From NCBI RefSeq assembly GCF_023703415.1, contig NZ_JAGMTU010000010.1, forward strand, positions 22,352 through 86,351: a DNA stretch of 64,000 nt, read 5' to 3'. Source of the DNA: Microbacterium sp. USTB-Y (GTDB lineage Bacteria > Actinomycetota > Actinomycetes > Actinomycetales > Microbacteriaceae). The notes beneath the pieces were generated by a model. The model saw only the letters and a list, made by a program, of their open reading frames with translations, did not search any database and was not told the DNA's origin. Position numbers and translations under genes: made by a program. This document shows positions 6,917-13,916 of this stretch, piece after piece (the stretch's first letter is position 1; the number at the start of each line of letters is the position of its first letter).

Positions 6917-8800
6917 TCAGAAGACCGGGACGCCGGCGCGCGTGAGCTGCCAGTTCACCACGTGGAACTCGGCCGGGTCGATGACCCCGGCGGCCGAGGC
7001 GTAGGCCACGATCGCCTCGCGGATGGCGACCTGCGCGTTGTACACGACGGGTGCGGTGGCGATGTGCGGGAAGCCGCCGCCGCCGGACTGACGGTAGTTG
7101 TTCACCGCGACGACGAACTTCTGCGCGGGATCCACCGGTGAGCCCTGCCAGGACAGGTTCGCGATCCTGGAGCCCTGCGGCTGGGCGATGTCCACGTCAT
7201 AGGTGACCCCGGAGAACTGGTCGTAGTTGTAGTCCGGGGTGCTCAGCGCGTTGGTCCAGCTCGCGGGGTCGACCGCAGCGGCAGGGGACACCTGCTGGAA
7301 GTACTTCGCCGAGTACTCGAGGTAGTCCTTGATCTGCGCACCGGTCAGCACCGACGCCATGAGGGTGTTGTCGTAGATGTACAGCCCCGCGACGTCGCGG
7401 ATCGTGACCTCGCCCGCCGGGAAGGTCGCCAGGCGGTTGAACGGCGCGGCGATCGAGACGATCGGCAAAGCCGCTTCCGGAGTGCCGGCGATCGCCTTCG
7501 AGACCGTGTCGACCTGCACGGTGTTGACGTAGTCGAGGATCGCCGTGTCCTTCCAGCAGGACTCGGCGGCGGAGAGCTCCTCGGTCGAGGTCGCCACCGG
7601 CTTGTTGACGTAGGCGACGACAGCGTCGTGCTGCTTCTGGACGAGCGCGACCATCGCGGGATCGTCCTGCACGGTGTTGGTGTTGAGGTTCGTGGACGTG
7701 CGCGAGACGACCGTCCACTTGCCCTTGACCTGCTGGAGCTCGATGTCGAAGACGCTCAGGCGCTGCCCCCAGCACATCGGCTCGCTGAGCACGACCTGCT
7801 GGCCGGTCTGCGCGTTCGTCACGAAGCGCTGCGGGATGTCCTTGTGCGCATGGCCGAACAGGATCGCGTCGATGCCCGGCACCTGCTCGGCGAGGATCCC
7901 CGCCGCATTCTCGTTCGGCAGATCGGTGCCGTACGACGACGTGCCGCTGTCGCCGGAGTGCACGCTGACGACGAGCAGATCGACGCCCTGGTCGCGGATC
8001 ACCGGCACCCAGCGCTTGGCGGTCTCGACGATGTCCAGCACCTCGAGCTTGCCGCTGACGTTGGCCTTGTCCCAGATGACGATCCCGGGGTTGGTGAGTC
8101 CGAGCACGCCGACGCGGATCGGCTTGGCGCCCTTCAGGTTCAGGGTCTTGATCGTGTACGGCGTGTACGCCGGAACCGTGGTCCCCGCGCGCACGGCGTT
8201 GGCGCCGAGCACGGGCGCCTTCATCTGCGAGATCCAGGTGTCGAGGAAGTCGAGGCCGTAGTTGAACTCGTGATTGCCGAGGGCGACGGCGTCGTAGCCG
8301 AGAGCGTTCATCTGCGCGGCCATGGGATGGGTCGCACCGGTCTTCGTGATGGGCTCCACCGTTGCGTAGTAGAAGCCCAGGGGAGTGCCCTGGATGGTGT
8401 CGCCGGCGTCGAAGAGCAGGGTGTGGTCGCGCCCCCGGTCGGCGCGGATCTGCTTCACCACGCTCGCCACGCGCGAGAGGCCGACGACGTTGCCGGCCTT
8501 GTCGCTGTACGCCGCGTCCGTGTAGTAGTCCCAGTTCAGGGCATGCGAATGGAGGTCGGACGTGCCCATGATGGTGATCGTGACGGACTTGCCGATGCCG
8601 CCGGCGGCGGCCGAGGCCTTCTCGGGGGTCGCGACCCAACCGGCGGCGGCGAGGGCGCTCGCCGCCGTGACACCCGTGAGGAATCCTCGTCGATTCAGTC
8701 CGGAACGGCGCTCCTGCGCGGCCTCGTCCGGAACCGCGCAGGAGCACCAGCGGGGTTCGGGGGCGGCGGCGTGACGGTGCAGATGTGTTTCATCAGTCAT
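6917..8800 (-). CDS. Tat-exported 5'-nucleotidase / cyclic-nucleotide phosphodiesterase (UshA/CpdB-like)
   Basis: A 627-residue secreted metallophosphoesterase that hydrolyses nucleotides outside the cell for phosphate and nucleoside salvage. It carries a twin-arginine signal (LNRRGFLTG, Arg37-Arg38) with cleavage expected after KASAAA. All metal-site motifs are present: TSDLHSH, DAGDTIQG, GNHEFNYG and GHAHKDIP. The C-terminal nucleotidase domain has VAVNNYRQSGGGGFP for base binding. The ATG at 8800 gives the usual Tat n-region length, but no clear ribosome-binding site is visible, so the start is somewhat uncertain. It is transcribed divergently from the SDR gene and ends against a shared terminator. 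Confidence 0.93.
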   Translation of the reverse strand: MTDETHLHRHAAAPEPRWCSCAVPDEAAQERRSGLNRRGFLTGVTAASALAAAGWVATPEKASAAAGGIGKSVTITIMGTSDLHSHALNWDYYTDAAYSDKAGNVVGLSRVASVVKQIRADRGRDHTLLFDAGDTIQGTPLGFYYATVEPITKTGATHPMAAQMNALGYDAVALGNHEFNYGLDFLDTWISQMKAPVLGANAVRAGTTVPAYTPYTIKTLNLKGAKPIRVGVLGLTNPGIVIWDKANVSGKLEVLDIVETAKRWVPVIRDQGVDLLVVSVHSGDSGTSSYGTDLPNENAAGILAEQVPGIDAILFGHAHKDIPQRFVTNAQTGQQVVLSEPMCWGQRLSVFDIELQQVKGKWTVVSRTSTNLNTNTVQDDPAMVALVQKQHDAVVAYVNKPVATSTEELSAAESCWKDTAILDYVNTVQVDTVSKAIAGTPEAALPIVSIAAPFNRLATFPAGEVTIRDVAGLYIYDNTLMASVLTGAQIKDYLEYSAKYFQQVSPAAAVDPASWTNALSTPDYNYDQFSGVTYDVDIAQPQGSRIANLSWQGSPVDPAQKFVVAVNNYRQSGGGGFPHIATAPVVYNAQVAIREAIVAYASAAGVIDPAEFHVVNWQLTRAGVPVF

Positions 8801-8970
8801 GAAGTCCGATGCAATCACGCCCGGAGAACCGGGACAACAGTGCGCGGGTGAACACTCGACGATCGCGCGTATGAGCGGCACCGTGCTGCGTGCGTGCGCG
8901 ATCGAGCGGAGCGACTCCGGTCGATGAGTGGCGCTCGCTCGTGGGAAGATCCGCATCAGCGCAGTTTTAG

Positions 8971-8983
8971 CTAACCTGGTTAG
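8971..8983. promoter_or_regulatory. palindromic operator candidate upstream of the SDR/DUF2867 gene
   Basis: CTAACC (8971-8976), one T, then GGTTAG (8978-8983) form a perfect 6-bp inverted repeat. It sits in an AT-rich patch, 25 nt before the start codon at 9009 and just upstream of the GAAGGAG ribosome-binding site, so it would overlap the promoter or first transcribed bases. The half sites are in the opposite order to an IdeR/DtxR iron box. A TetR- or MarR-type regulator is possible but not shown. Confidence 0.5.
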
Positions 8984-9008
8984 ACACTCTGTGAAGGAGC
9001 TGATCCGC

Positions 9009-10544
9009 ATGACGCGAGTCGTCGTCACCGGCGCAACCGGATACATCGGCGGGCGCCTGGTCCCGCAGCTGCTCGACGCCGGCTACGAGGTGACCTGTCT
9101 CGTGCGCTCGGCGTGGAAGCTCACGGACGTCCCCTGGCGGGATCGGGTGCGGATCGTGCCCGCCGACCTCTCGACCGGGGAAGGGGTGCGCGCCGCGATG
9201 GAGGGAGCGGAGATCGCGTACTACCTCGTGCACTCGATGAGCTCGGGGGGCCACTTCGCCCAGGCCGAACGCGCGCAGGCCGAGACGTTCGCAGCGGCGG
9301 CCGCCGACGCCGGCGTCCGGCGCCTCGTCTACCTCGGCGGACTGCATCCCGCCGAGGGACGGCTCTCGACGCATCTCGCATCGCGAGCGGCCGTCGGACG
9401 CGTCTTCCTGGACTCGCCGGTCCCCGCGATCGTCTTCCAGGCCGGGATCGTGATCGGATCCGGGTCCGCCTCGTTCGAGATGATCCGTCACCTCACCGAG
9501 GTTCTGCCGTACATGCCCGCACCGCGCTGGGTGCGCAACCGGGTCCAGCCGATCGCCGTCCGCGACGTGCTGCGCTATCTCGTGCGGGCCGCGAGTCTTC
9601 CCGAGGGGCTCAACCGCACCTTCGACATCGGCGGCCCCGACGTGCTCCGCTACGGGCAGATGATGAACGGGTACGCCGTCGAGGCGGGGCTGCGGCAGCG
9701 GCCGATCGCGCCGCTGCCCGTGCTCACGCCCTGGCTCGCGTCCCAGTGGGTGAACCTGGTCACCCCCGTGCCGCGGGCGCTCGCCGTGCCGATCATCGCG
9801 TCCCTGCAGAACGACTGCGTGGCACAGGAGCACGACATCGACCGCTACGTGCCACCGCCCGAGGGCGGGCTGCTCCCGTACCGGGTGGCGGTGAGGCTGG
9901 CCCTCCGGCGCGAGCGAGCCGGGGAGGTCGAGACCAGCTGGCAGAACGCGACGGTCGCGGGTGCTCCGAGCGATCCGCTCCCGAGCGATCCGGAGTGGGC
10001 GGGACAGGTCGTGTTCACGGACGAGCGCGAGCGCCGCAGCACGGCGTCGCCCGAAGCGGTGTGGCGCGTGATCGAGTCGATCGGCGGGGTGAACGGGTGG
10101 CATTCGGCGCCGCTCGCCTGGGCCGCGCGGGGGTGGATCGATCGCCTCTCGGGGGGTGTGGGGATGACCCGCGGGCGTCGGCACCCCTCCCGCCTGAACA
10201 CCGGTGACGTGGTCGACGTCTGGCGGGTCGAGTCGATCGTGCGAGGACAGGATCTGCGACTGCGGGCGGAGATGCGGATGCCCGGACGAGGGTGGCTCGA
10301 ACTGAGCGTGCGCCCGGACGACGAGGGCAGTCTGTATCGTCAGCGGGCGGTGTTCTTTCCCCAGGGACTCGCCGGGCGGCTGTACTGGGCCGTGCTGCTG
10401 CCGTTCCACGGGATCATCTTCAGCGGGATGGTCGCGAGCATCCTCCGCGAGGCCGAACGCGACCCGGACCGCGAGCCCGGGGAGCGGCAGCGGACCGCCG
10501 TTTCCGGTGCGGACATCGCTCCGCGGGGAGAGAAGAGCCCGTGA
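9009..10544 (+). CDS. SDR-family NAD(P)-binding protein with C-terminal DUF2867
   Basis: A 511-residue two-part protein. Residues 1 to about 300 form an atypical short-chain dehydrogenase/NmrA-like Rossmann domain with VVVTGATGYIGGRLV at the N-terminus, YYLVHSMSS and later FDIGGPDVLRYGQMM. Residues from about 340 onward match DUF2867 (WRVIESIGGVNGWHSAP, LRAEMRMPGRGWLEL, YRQRAVFFPQGLAGRLYW), a SRPBCC-like fold thought to hold hydrophobic ligands. The substrate is unknown. The ATG at 9009 has GAAGGAG 7 nt upstream; a longer frame from 8928 would read through the promoter. It appears monocistronic and shares an end hairpin with topoisomerase IB. Confidence 0.88.
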   Translation: MTRVVVTGATGYIGGRLVPQLLDAGYEVTCLVRSAWKLTDVPWRDRVRIVPADLSTGEGVRAAMEGAEIAYYLVHSMSSGGHFAQAERAQAETFAAAAADAGVRRLVYLGGLHPAEGRLSTHLASRAAVGRVFLDSPVPAIVFQAGIVIGSGSASFEMIRHLTEVLPYMPAPRWVRNRVQPIAVRDVLRYLVRAASLPEGLNRTFDIGGPDVLRYGQMMNGYAVEAGLRQRPIAPLPVLTPWLASQWVNLVTPVPRALAVPIIASLQNDCVAQEHDIDRYVPPPEGGLLPYRVAVRLALRRERAGEVETSWQNATVAGAPSDPLPSDPEWAGQVVFTDERERRSTASPEAVWRVIESIGGVNGWHSAPLAWAARGWIDRLSGGVGMTRGRRHPSRLNTGDVVDVWRVESIVRGQDLRLRAEMRMPGRGWLELSVRPDDEGSLYRQRAVFFPQGLAGRLYWAVLLPFHGIIFSGMVASILREAERDPDREPGERQRTAVSGADIAPRGEKSP

Positions 10545-10574
10545 GCCTCCCGGGCGCCCGCCCGCGGGCTCTTC
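10532..10574. terminator. bidirectional hairpin spanning both stop codons
   Basis: GAAGAGCCCG (10532-10541) pairs with CGGGCTCTTC (10565-10574), with GC-rich sequence in the loop. The arms lie inside the last codons of the two convergent genes, so the element serves both transcripts. Confidence 0.65.
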
Positions 10575-11538
10575 AGGGCAGCAGGTCGATCAGCTGCTGC
10601 TCGATGCTCCGGCCGTCGGCCCGCACGGTCAGCCCCTGCTCATAGCGCTCGAAGAGCCGGGGATCGATGTAGCTTCCGCGCGCCACGGACGGCGTGTTGC
10701 CGAGGGCGACGGCCGTCTCCTCGACGGCCGTCCGCTCGGCTCGACGGCGTGCGCGCTCGGTCCGGGCGGCGCCGGTGCGCGCAAGGCTGCGCGCGGCGAT
10801 GACGGTCGCGTGGATGGTGCGGAAGTCCTTGGCGGTGAAATCGCCGCCGGTGCGGGCGCGGACGTCTTCATTGATGTCGGCAGGGCGCACCCGATGCCAC
10901 CGGCCGTCCTCCTGCCAGGCCAGCAGCCGGGTCCGCGGACGGGGCGCGCGGAGACGGAGCCGCTCCAGCACCGCGGCGAGGTCGGGATCCTCGAGCTCGG
11001 TCTCCCAGGCGACCCGGCTCTTGCCGCGGAAGCGCAGCCGCACGGTCTCGCCGTCGACCGTCACATGCCGGGCGCGCAGGGTGCACAGGCCGACGCTGCC
11101 GTGTCGTTCGGCGTACTTCTCGGATCCGATCCGGAGCAGCGCGACATCGAGCATGCGGAAGCCGGCGGCGAGGACCGTCGGCCGGGCCGTCCCGCCGGAC
11201 CGGAGGTCGCGCGTGACGGAACGGCGCGCGGCGGGCAGCGCCCGGGCGAGATCCAGGGCGCGGTCGAACTTCGCCTCCGCCGCCCGGCGCGCCCACTCGG
11301 GGTGGTACCGGTACTGGGTACGGCCCGCGGCGTCGACGCCGGTGGCCTGGAGGTGGCCGTCCTGGTGCGCGCAGATCCAGACGTCCTCCCACGCCGGCGG
11401 GATCGCGAGCGCGCGGATGCGCTCGATCGTCCGGGCGTCGCCGATGTGGCGACCTCGGGCGTCGCGGTACTCGAACCCCCGTCCGCGCCGGATCCGGCGG
11501 ATGCCCGGCTCCTGTCCGTCCACGATCCGCAACGCCAT
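10573..11538 (-). CDS. DNA topoisomerase IB (eukaryotic/poxvirus-like)
   Basis: A 321-residue type IB topoisomerase that relaxes supercoils by nicking one strand through a 3'-phosphotyrosine. Catalytic positions can be aligned to the poxvirus enzyme: Arg136 in LLRIGSE, Lys173 in RGKSRVAW, Arg240 in KDFRTIHAT and the nucleophile Tyr290 in ARGSYIDP. The poxvirus histidine is replaced by asparagine in LGNTPS, as in many bacterial members. An N-terminal domain with PPAWEDVWICAHQDGHLQATG is present. I chose the ATG at 11538 because GAAGGGGG precedes it at suitable spacing. It stands alone on the minus strand. Confidence 0.93.
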   Translation of the reverse strand: MALRIVDGQEPGIRRIRRGRGFEYRDARGRHIGDARTIERIRALAIPPAWEDVWICAHQDGHLQATGVDAAGRTQYRYHPEWARRAAEAKFDRALDLARALPAARRSVTRDLRSGGTARPTVLAAGFRMLDVALLRIGSEKYAERHGSVGLCTLRARHVTVDGETVRLRFRGKSRVAWETELEDPDLAAVLERLRLRAPRPRTRLLAWQEDGRWHRVRPADINEDVRARTGGDFTAKDFRTIHATVIAARSLARTGAARTERARRRAERTAVEETAVALGNTPSVARGSYIDPRLFERYEQGLTVRADGRSIEQQLIDLLP

Positions 11539-11753
11539 TCCCGGCCCCCTTCCATCGCCCGGGCGGGATCGCTCCGGCCCGCGGCCGATCCTGCCGCGCC
11601 ACGGCTGGGCCGGCAACGGGCTTGCGCGGGAGGGAGCGATCTGCACCGCAGCCCCGCGAGCTCTCGAGATCTCGCCCGAGGTGCGCAATCCGAATTCTCA
11701 GGGACTCCGAAGAAGAGGTGAGCGGCACCCCGCCGCCGAATCGAGGAGGAGCA

Positions 11754-12164
11754 ATGCGTTCGTCACCGAACCGTCTGATCGCCGTCATCTTCGGCGCCGT
11801 CTATATCGTCGTCGGAGCACTCGGCTTCGCCGTCACCGGAGGAGTCTCCTTCCTGGCAACTCAGGGAGGGATGCTGCTCGGGATCTTCATGGTCAATCCG
11901 CTGCACAACGTCGCGCATCTGCTGATCGGCGCGGCTCTGCTGGTCGCGGGCCTCGTGTCCACGCCGGCGGCGAAGGGCACCAACACCGTCGTCGGAGCCG
12001 CCTATCTGCTGCTCGGCATCGTCGGGTTCTTCCTGGTGGGCACGGCGGCGAACATCCTCGCGCTGAACACGTTCGATCACTTCCTGCACCTCGCGAGCGC
12101 CCTGCTGCTGCTCGCGGTCGGGCTGGGCGTCGAGCGCAGCGCGCCGCGCGGGGCGACGGCCTGA
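11754..12164 (+). CDS. DUF4383 membrane protein
   Basis: A 136-residue integral membrane protein with four predicted helices. The sequence MRSSPNRLIAVIFGAVY, then NPLHNVAHLLIGAALLVAG and NTFDHFLHLASALLLL matches the DUF4383 family common in actinobacteria; the paired NxxH(N/F)xxH segments are characteristic. Its function is unknown. The start at 11754 has a strong GAGGAGGAG. It is followed 7 nt later by another small membrane protein, so they are probably cotranscribed. The 215 bp upstream of it hold no recognisable gene. Confidence 0.85.
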   Translation: MRSSPNRLIAVIFGAVYIVVGALGFAVTGGVSFLATQGGMLLGIFMVNPLHNVAHLLIGAALLVAGLVSTPAAKGTNTVVGAAYLLLGIVGFFLVGTAANILALNTFDHFLHLASALLLLAVGLGVERSAPRGATA

Positions 12165-12171
12165 GGTCGTC

Positions 12172-12693
12172 GTGCTGCGCACCTGGCCCGCTCTGCTCGC
12201 GTGGGGAGCGGGGCTGATCCACCTCGCCATCGGCGCCTCGATCGTCGCGCCGTCGGGTGGCGCGGCGTCGGCGCTGTGCGCGCCGATGCTGGTGGTCGGC
12301 GCGGCCGAGCTCGGCTGGGGAATCGCCGTGCTGCGGGCCGGGCGGATCATCGGCGGGCGAGGGGCGGCGGCGGGCGCGATCGCGGCGGTGCTGCTCGGCG
12401 CGGCGTCGCTCGGGGGCGGCGCGCCGGTCGGCGCCGTCGCGATCTCGTCTGCGCTCGCCGTCGTAGGGGGATCCATGGCGGCACGTGCAGCGCGAAGAGG
12501 GGAGCAGCCGGCGGCCTCGGGGGAGGAACCGCCCAGGGCGCCGCGTCTGCGGGCGGCGGGGATGGCCGTGGGGGTCGTCCTCGTCGCCGCGCTGGCGACG
12601 CCCGCCCTCGCGCTGACCGACGCGGCCGGGCGCGGAGCAGGACACGACCACGGCGGGGACCTGGTCGTCGTCGATCCGCACAGCGGGCATTGA
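12172..12693 (+). CDS. hypothetical multi-pass membrane protein
   Basis: A 173-residue protein with about five hydrophobic segments (around residues 5-25, 35-55, 65-80, 85-100 and 128-150) and a C-terminal His/Asp-rich tail GAGHDHGGDLVVVDPHSGH. I recognise no family. The GTG at 12172 follows GAGG from the end of the preceding DUF4383 gene, 7 nt away, which suggests an operon. The histidines and aspartates in the tail might bind metal, but that is a guess. A very strong palindromic terminator follows it. Confidence 0.65.
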   Translation: MLRTWPALLAWGAGLIHLAIGASIVAPSGGAASALCAPMLVVGAAELGWGIAVLRAGRIIGGRGAAAGAIAAVLLGAASLGGGAPVGAVAISSALAVVGGSMAARAARRGEQPAASGEEPPRAPRLRAAGMAVGVVLVAALATPALALTDAAGRGAGHDHGGDLVVVDPHSGH

Positions 12694-12707
12694 CCCGGAG
12701 GAGGGAC

Positions 12708-12751
12708 GGATACGACGAAGCCCCCGCCACGGCGGGGGCTTCGTCGTATCC
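12708..12751. terminator. 21-bp perfect inverted-repeat terminator
   Basis: The 21 bases at 12708-12728 are the exact reverse complement of 12731-12751, separated by only AC. The core pairs GCCCCCGCC with GGCGGGGGC. It separates the convergent membrane-protein and M23-peptidase genes. The stem is longer than needed for termination. Confidence 0.85.
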
Positions 12752-12760
12752 GGGGTCGGG

Positions 12761-13873
12761 TCAGAAGACGTTCGACTCCAGCCAGGCGAGCGGGTCGATC
12801 GCGCTGTCGTTGATGTGCACCTCGAAGTGCAGGCAGGAACCGACGGTCCAGCCGGTGTTGCCCACGCGGCCGAGGTACTGGCCGGCGGTGACGCATTCAC
12901 CGGTCTGCACCGCGCGGGTGCCGTAGTCCATGTGCCCGTAGAGGGTCGAGACGGCATTGCTTCCGGAGAGCGCCGGGTGGGCGATCTCGACGGTGACGCC
13001 GTACCCCTGGTAGCTCTCCGACGACAGCGTGACACAGCCGTCGGCGGCCGCGTAGATCGGGGTGCCGATGGGGGCGGCGAAGTCCTGGCCCATGTGGCTG
13101 CGGCCGGTGCGCGGAGCGCCGAAGCCGTCGGTCAGCGTGTAGGAGCCCGCGGCCATGGGGTAGATGACCTGGCCGGGCTTGGCGATGGACGCGACCCCGG
13201 TGCGCGCGGCGGCTGCGGTGGCGGCCTGCATCGCGCTGAGCTCGGTCGGCGTCGTCGCGGTGAACGTGCCGTGCACCTGGACGTCGGGCAGTACGCCCTC
13301 CGCCGTGGTGAACGACTGCGCGCGGATGTCGGCGGAGGCGCTGCCCGCGGCCTTCGCGTCGCTCGCGCGGACCATGCCGAGCGCCGGGAGCGCGGTGCCG
13401 ACGACGAGGGCGGAGATCGCCAGGGCGGCGCCGGTGCTGCGGCTGAGGTTCTTGACGCTCCGACGCGGGCGCTTGCCGGCCGGGACGACGTGTGCGGGCA
13501 GCTGCTCGGGGGCTGCCGAGCGCGCGGGCGGCGTGGGGGCCTGCGGCGGGGCGGGGATGCGCGCCTGCGGCGCGGTGGGGTCTGCGGCGCGGCGTGCGGA
13601 GAACGCGCTTCCGTCTGCGATGGGGGCGCTGGCGGCGACCTGGGCGGCGGCCTGCTCGCGCAGCTCACGGCGCGAGCGGGGCGCGGCGGAGCCGGCGGTC
13701 GCGGACGAGGATCCTGCGGAATGGGCAGAGGGGAGCTCGGTCTCGGGGGCTCGCGAACTGATGATGTGCTCCTCGGGCAGCGGAGGGGGGAGTGTGACGA
13801 CTCCGCATTCGGGGGCACGGAGTGGTGTTACAACTCCGTAATAATACGGATGGTTCCTGAGAGTTCCATACAT
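12761..13873 (-). CDS. M23 (LytM-type) peptidoglycan endopeptidase, membrane-anchored
   Basis: A 370-residue cell-wall hydrolase. Residues 1-145 are Pro/Ala/Ser-rich and basic and probably cytoplasmic. One membrane helix lies at about 148-168 (AALAISALVVGTALPALGMV). The external M23 domain is at about 240-365. Zinc and catalytic residues are visible: His260 and Asp264 in SHMGQDFA, and His349 and His353 in LHFEVHI. The start is not certain: the ATG at 13873 has GGGGG 3 nt upstream, but the first 20 codons are AT-rich and promoter-like, and no alternative in-frame ATG or GTG follows. The MprF-like gene ends 43 bp upstream of this start. Confidence 0.87.
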   Translation of the reverse strand: MYGTLRNHPYYYGVVTPLRAPECGVVTLPPPLPEEHIISSRAPETELPSAHSAGSSSATAGSAAPRSRRELREQAAAQVAASAPIADGSAFSARRAADPTAPQARIPAPPQAPTPPARSAAPEQLPAHVVPAGKRPRRSVKNLSRSTGAALAISALVVGTALPALGMVRASDAKAAGSASADIRAQSFTTAEGVLPDVQVHGTFTATTPTELSAMQAATAAAARTGVASIAKPGQVIYPMAAGSYTLTDGFGAPRTGRSHMGQDFAAPIGTPIYAAADGCVTLSSESYQGYGVTVEIAHPALSGSNAVSTLYGHMDYGTRAVQTGECVTAGQYLGRVGNTGWTVGSCLHFEVHINDSAIDPLAWLESNVF

Positions 13874-13916
13874 TGACCCCCGAACGCGCGTCTCGGCGTG
13901 GCGCGTCCGGGTGCGT

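Noticed and set aside
8971..8983. IdeR/DtxR iron box
   Set aside because: Iron boxes read GGTTAG...CTAACC; here the half sites are reversed, so it is kept only as an unidentified operator.
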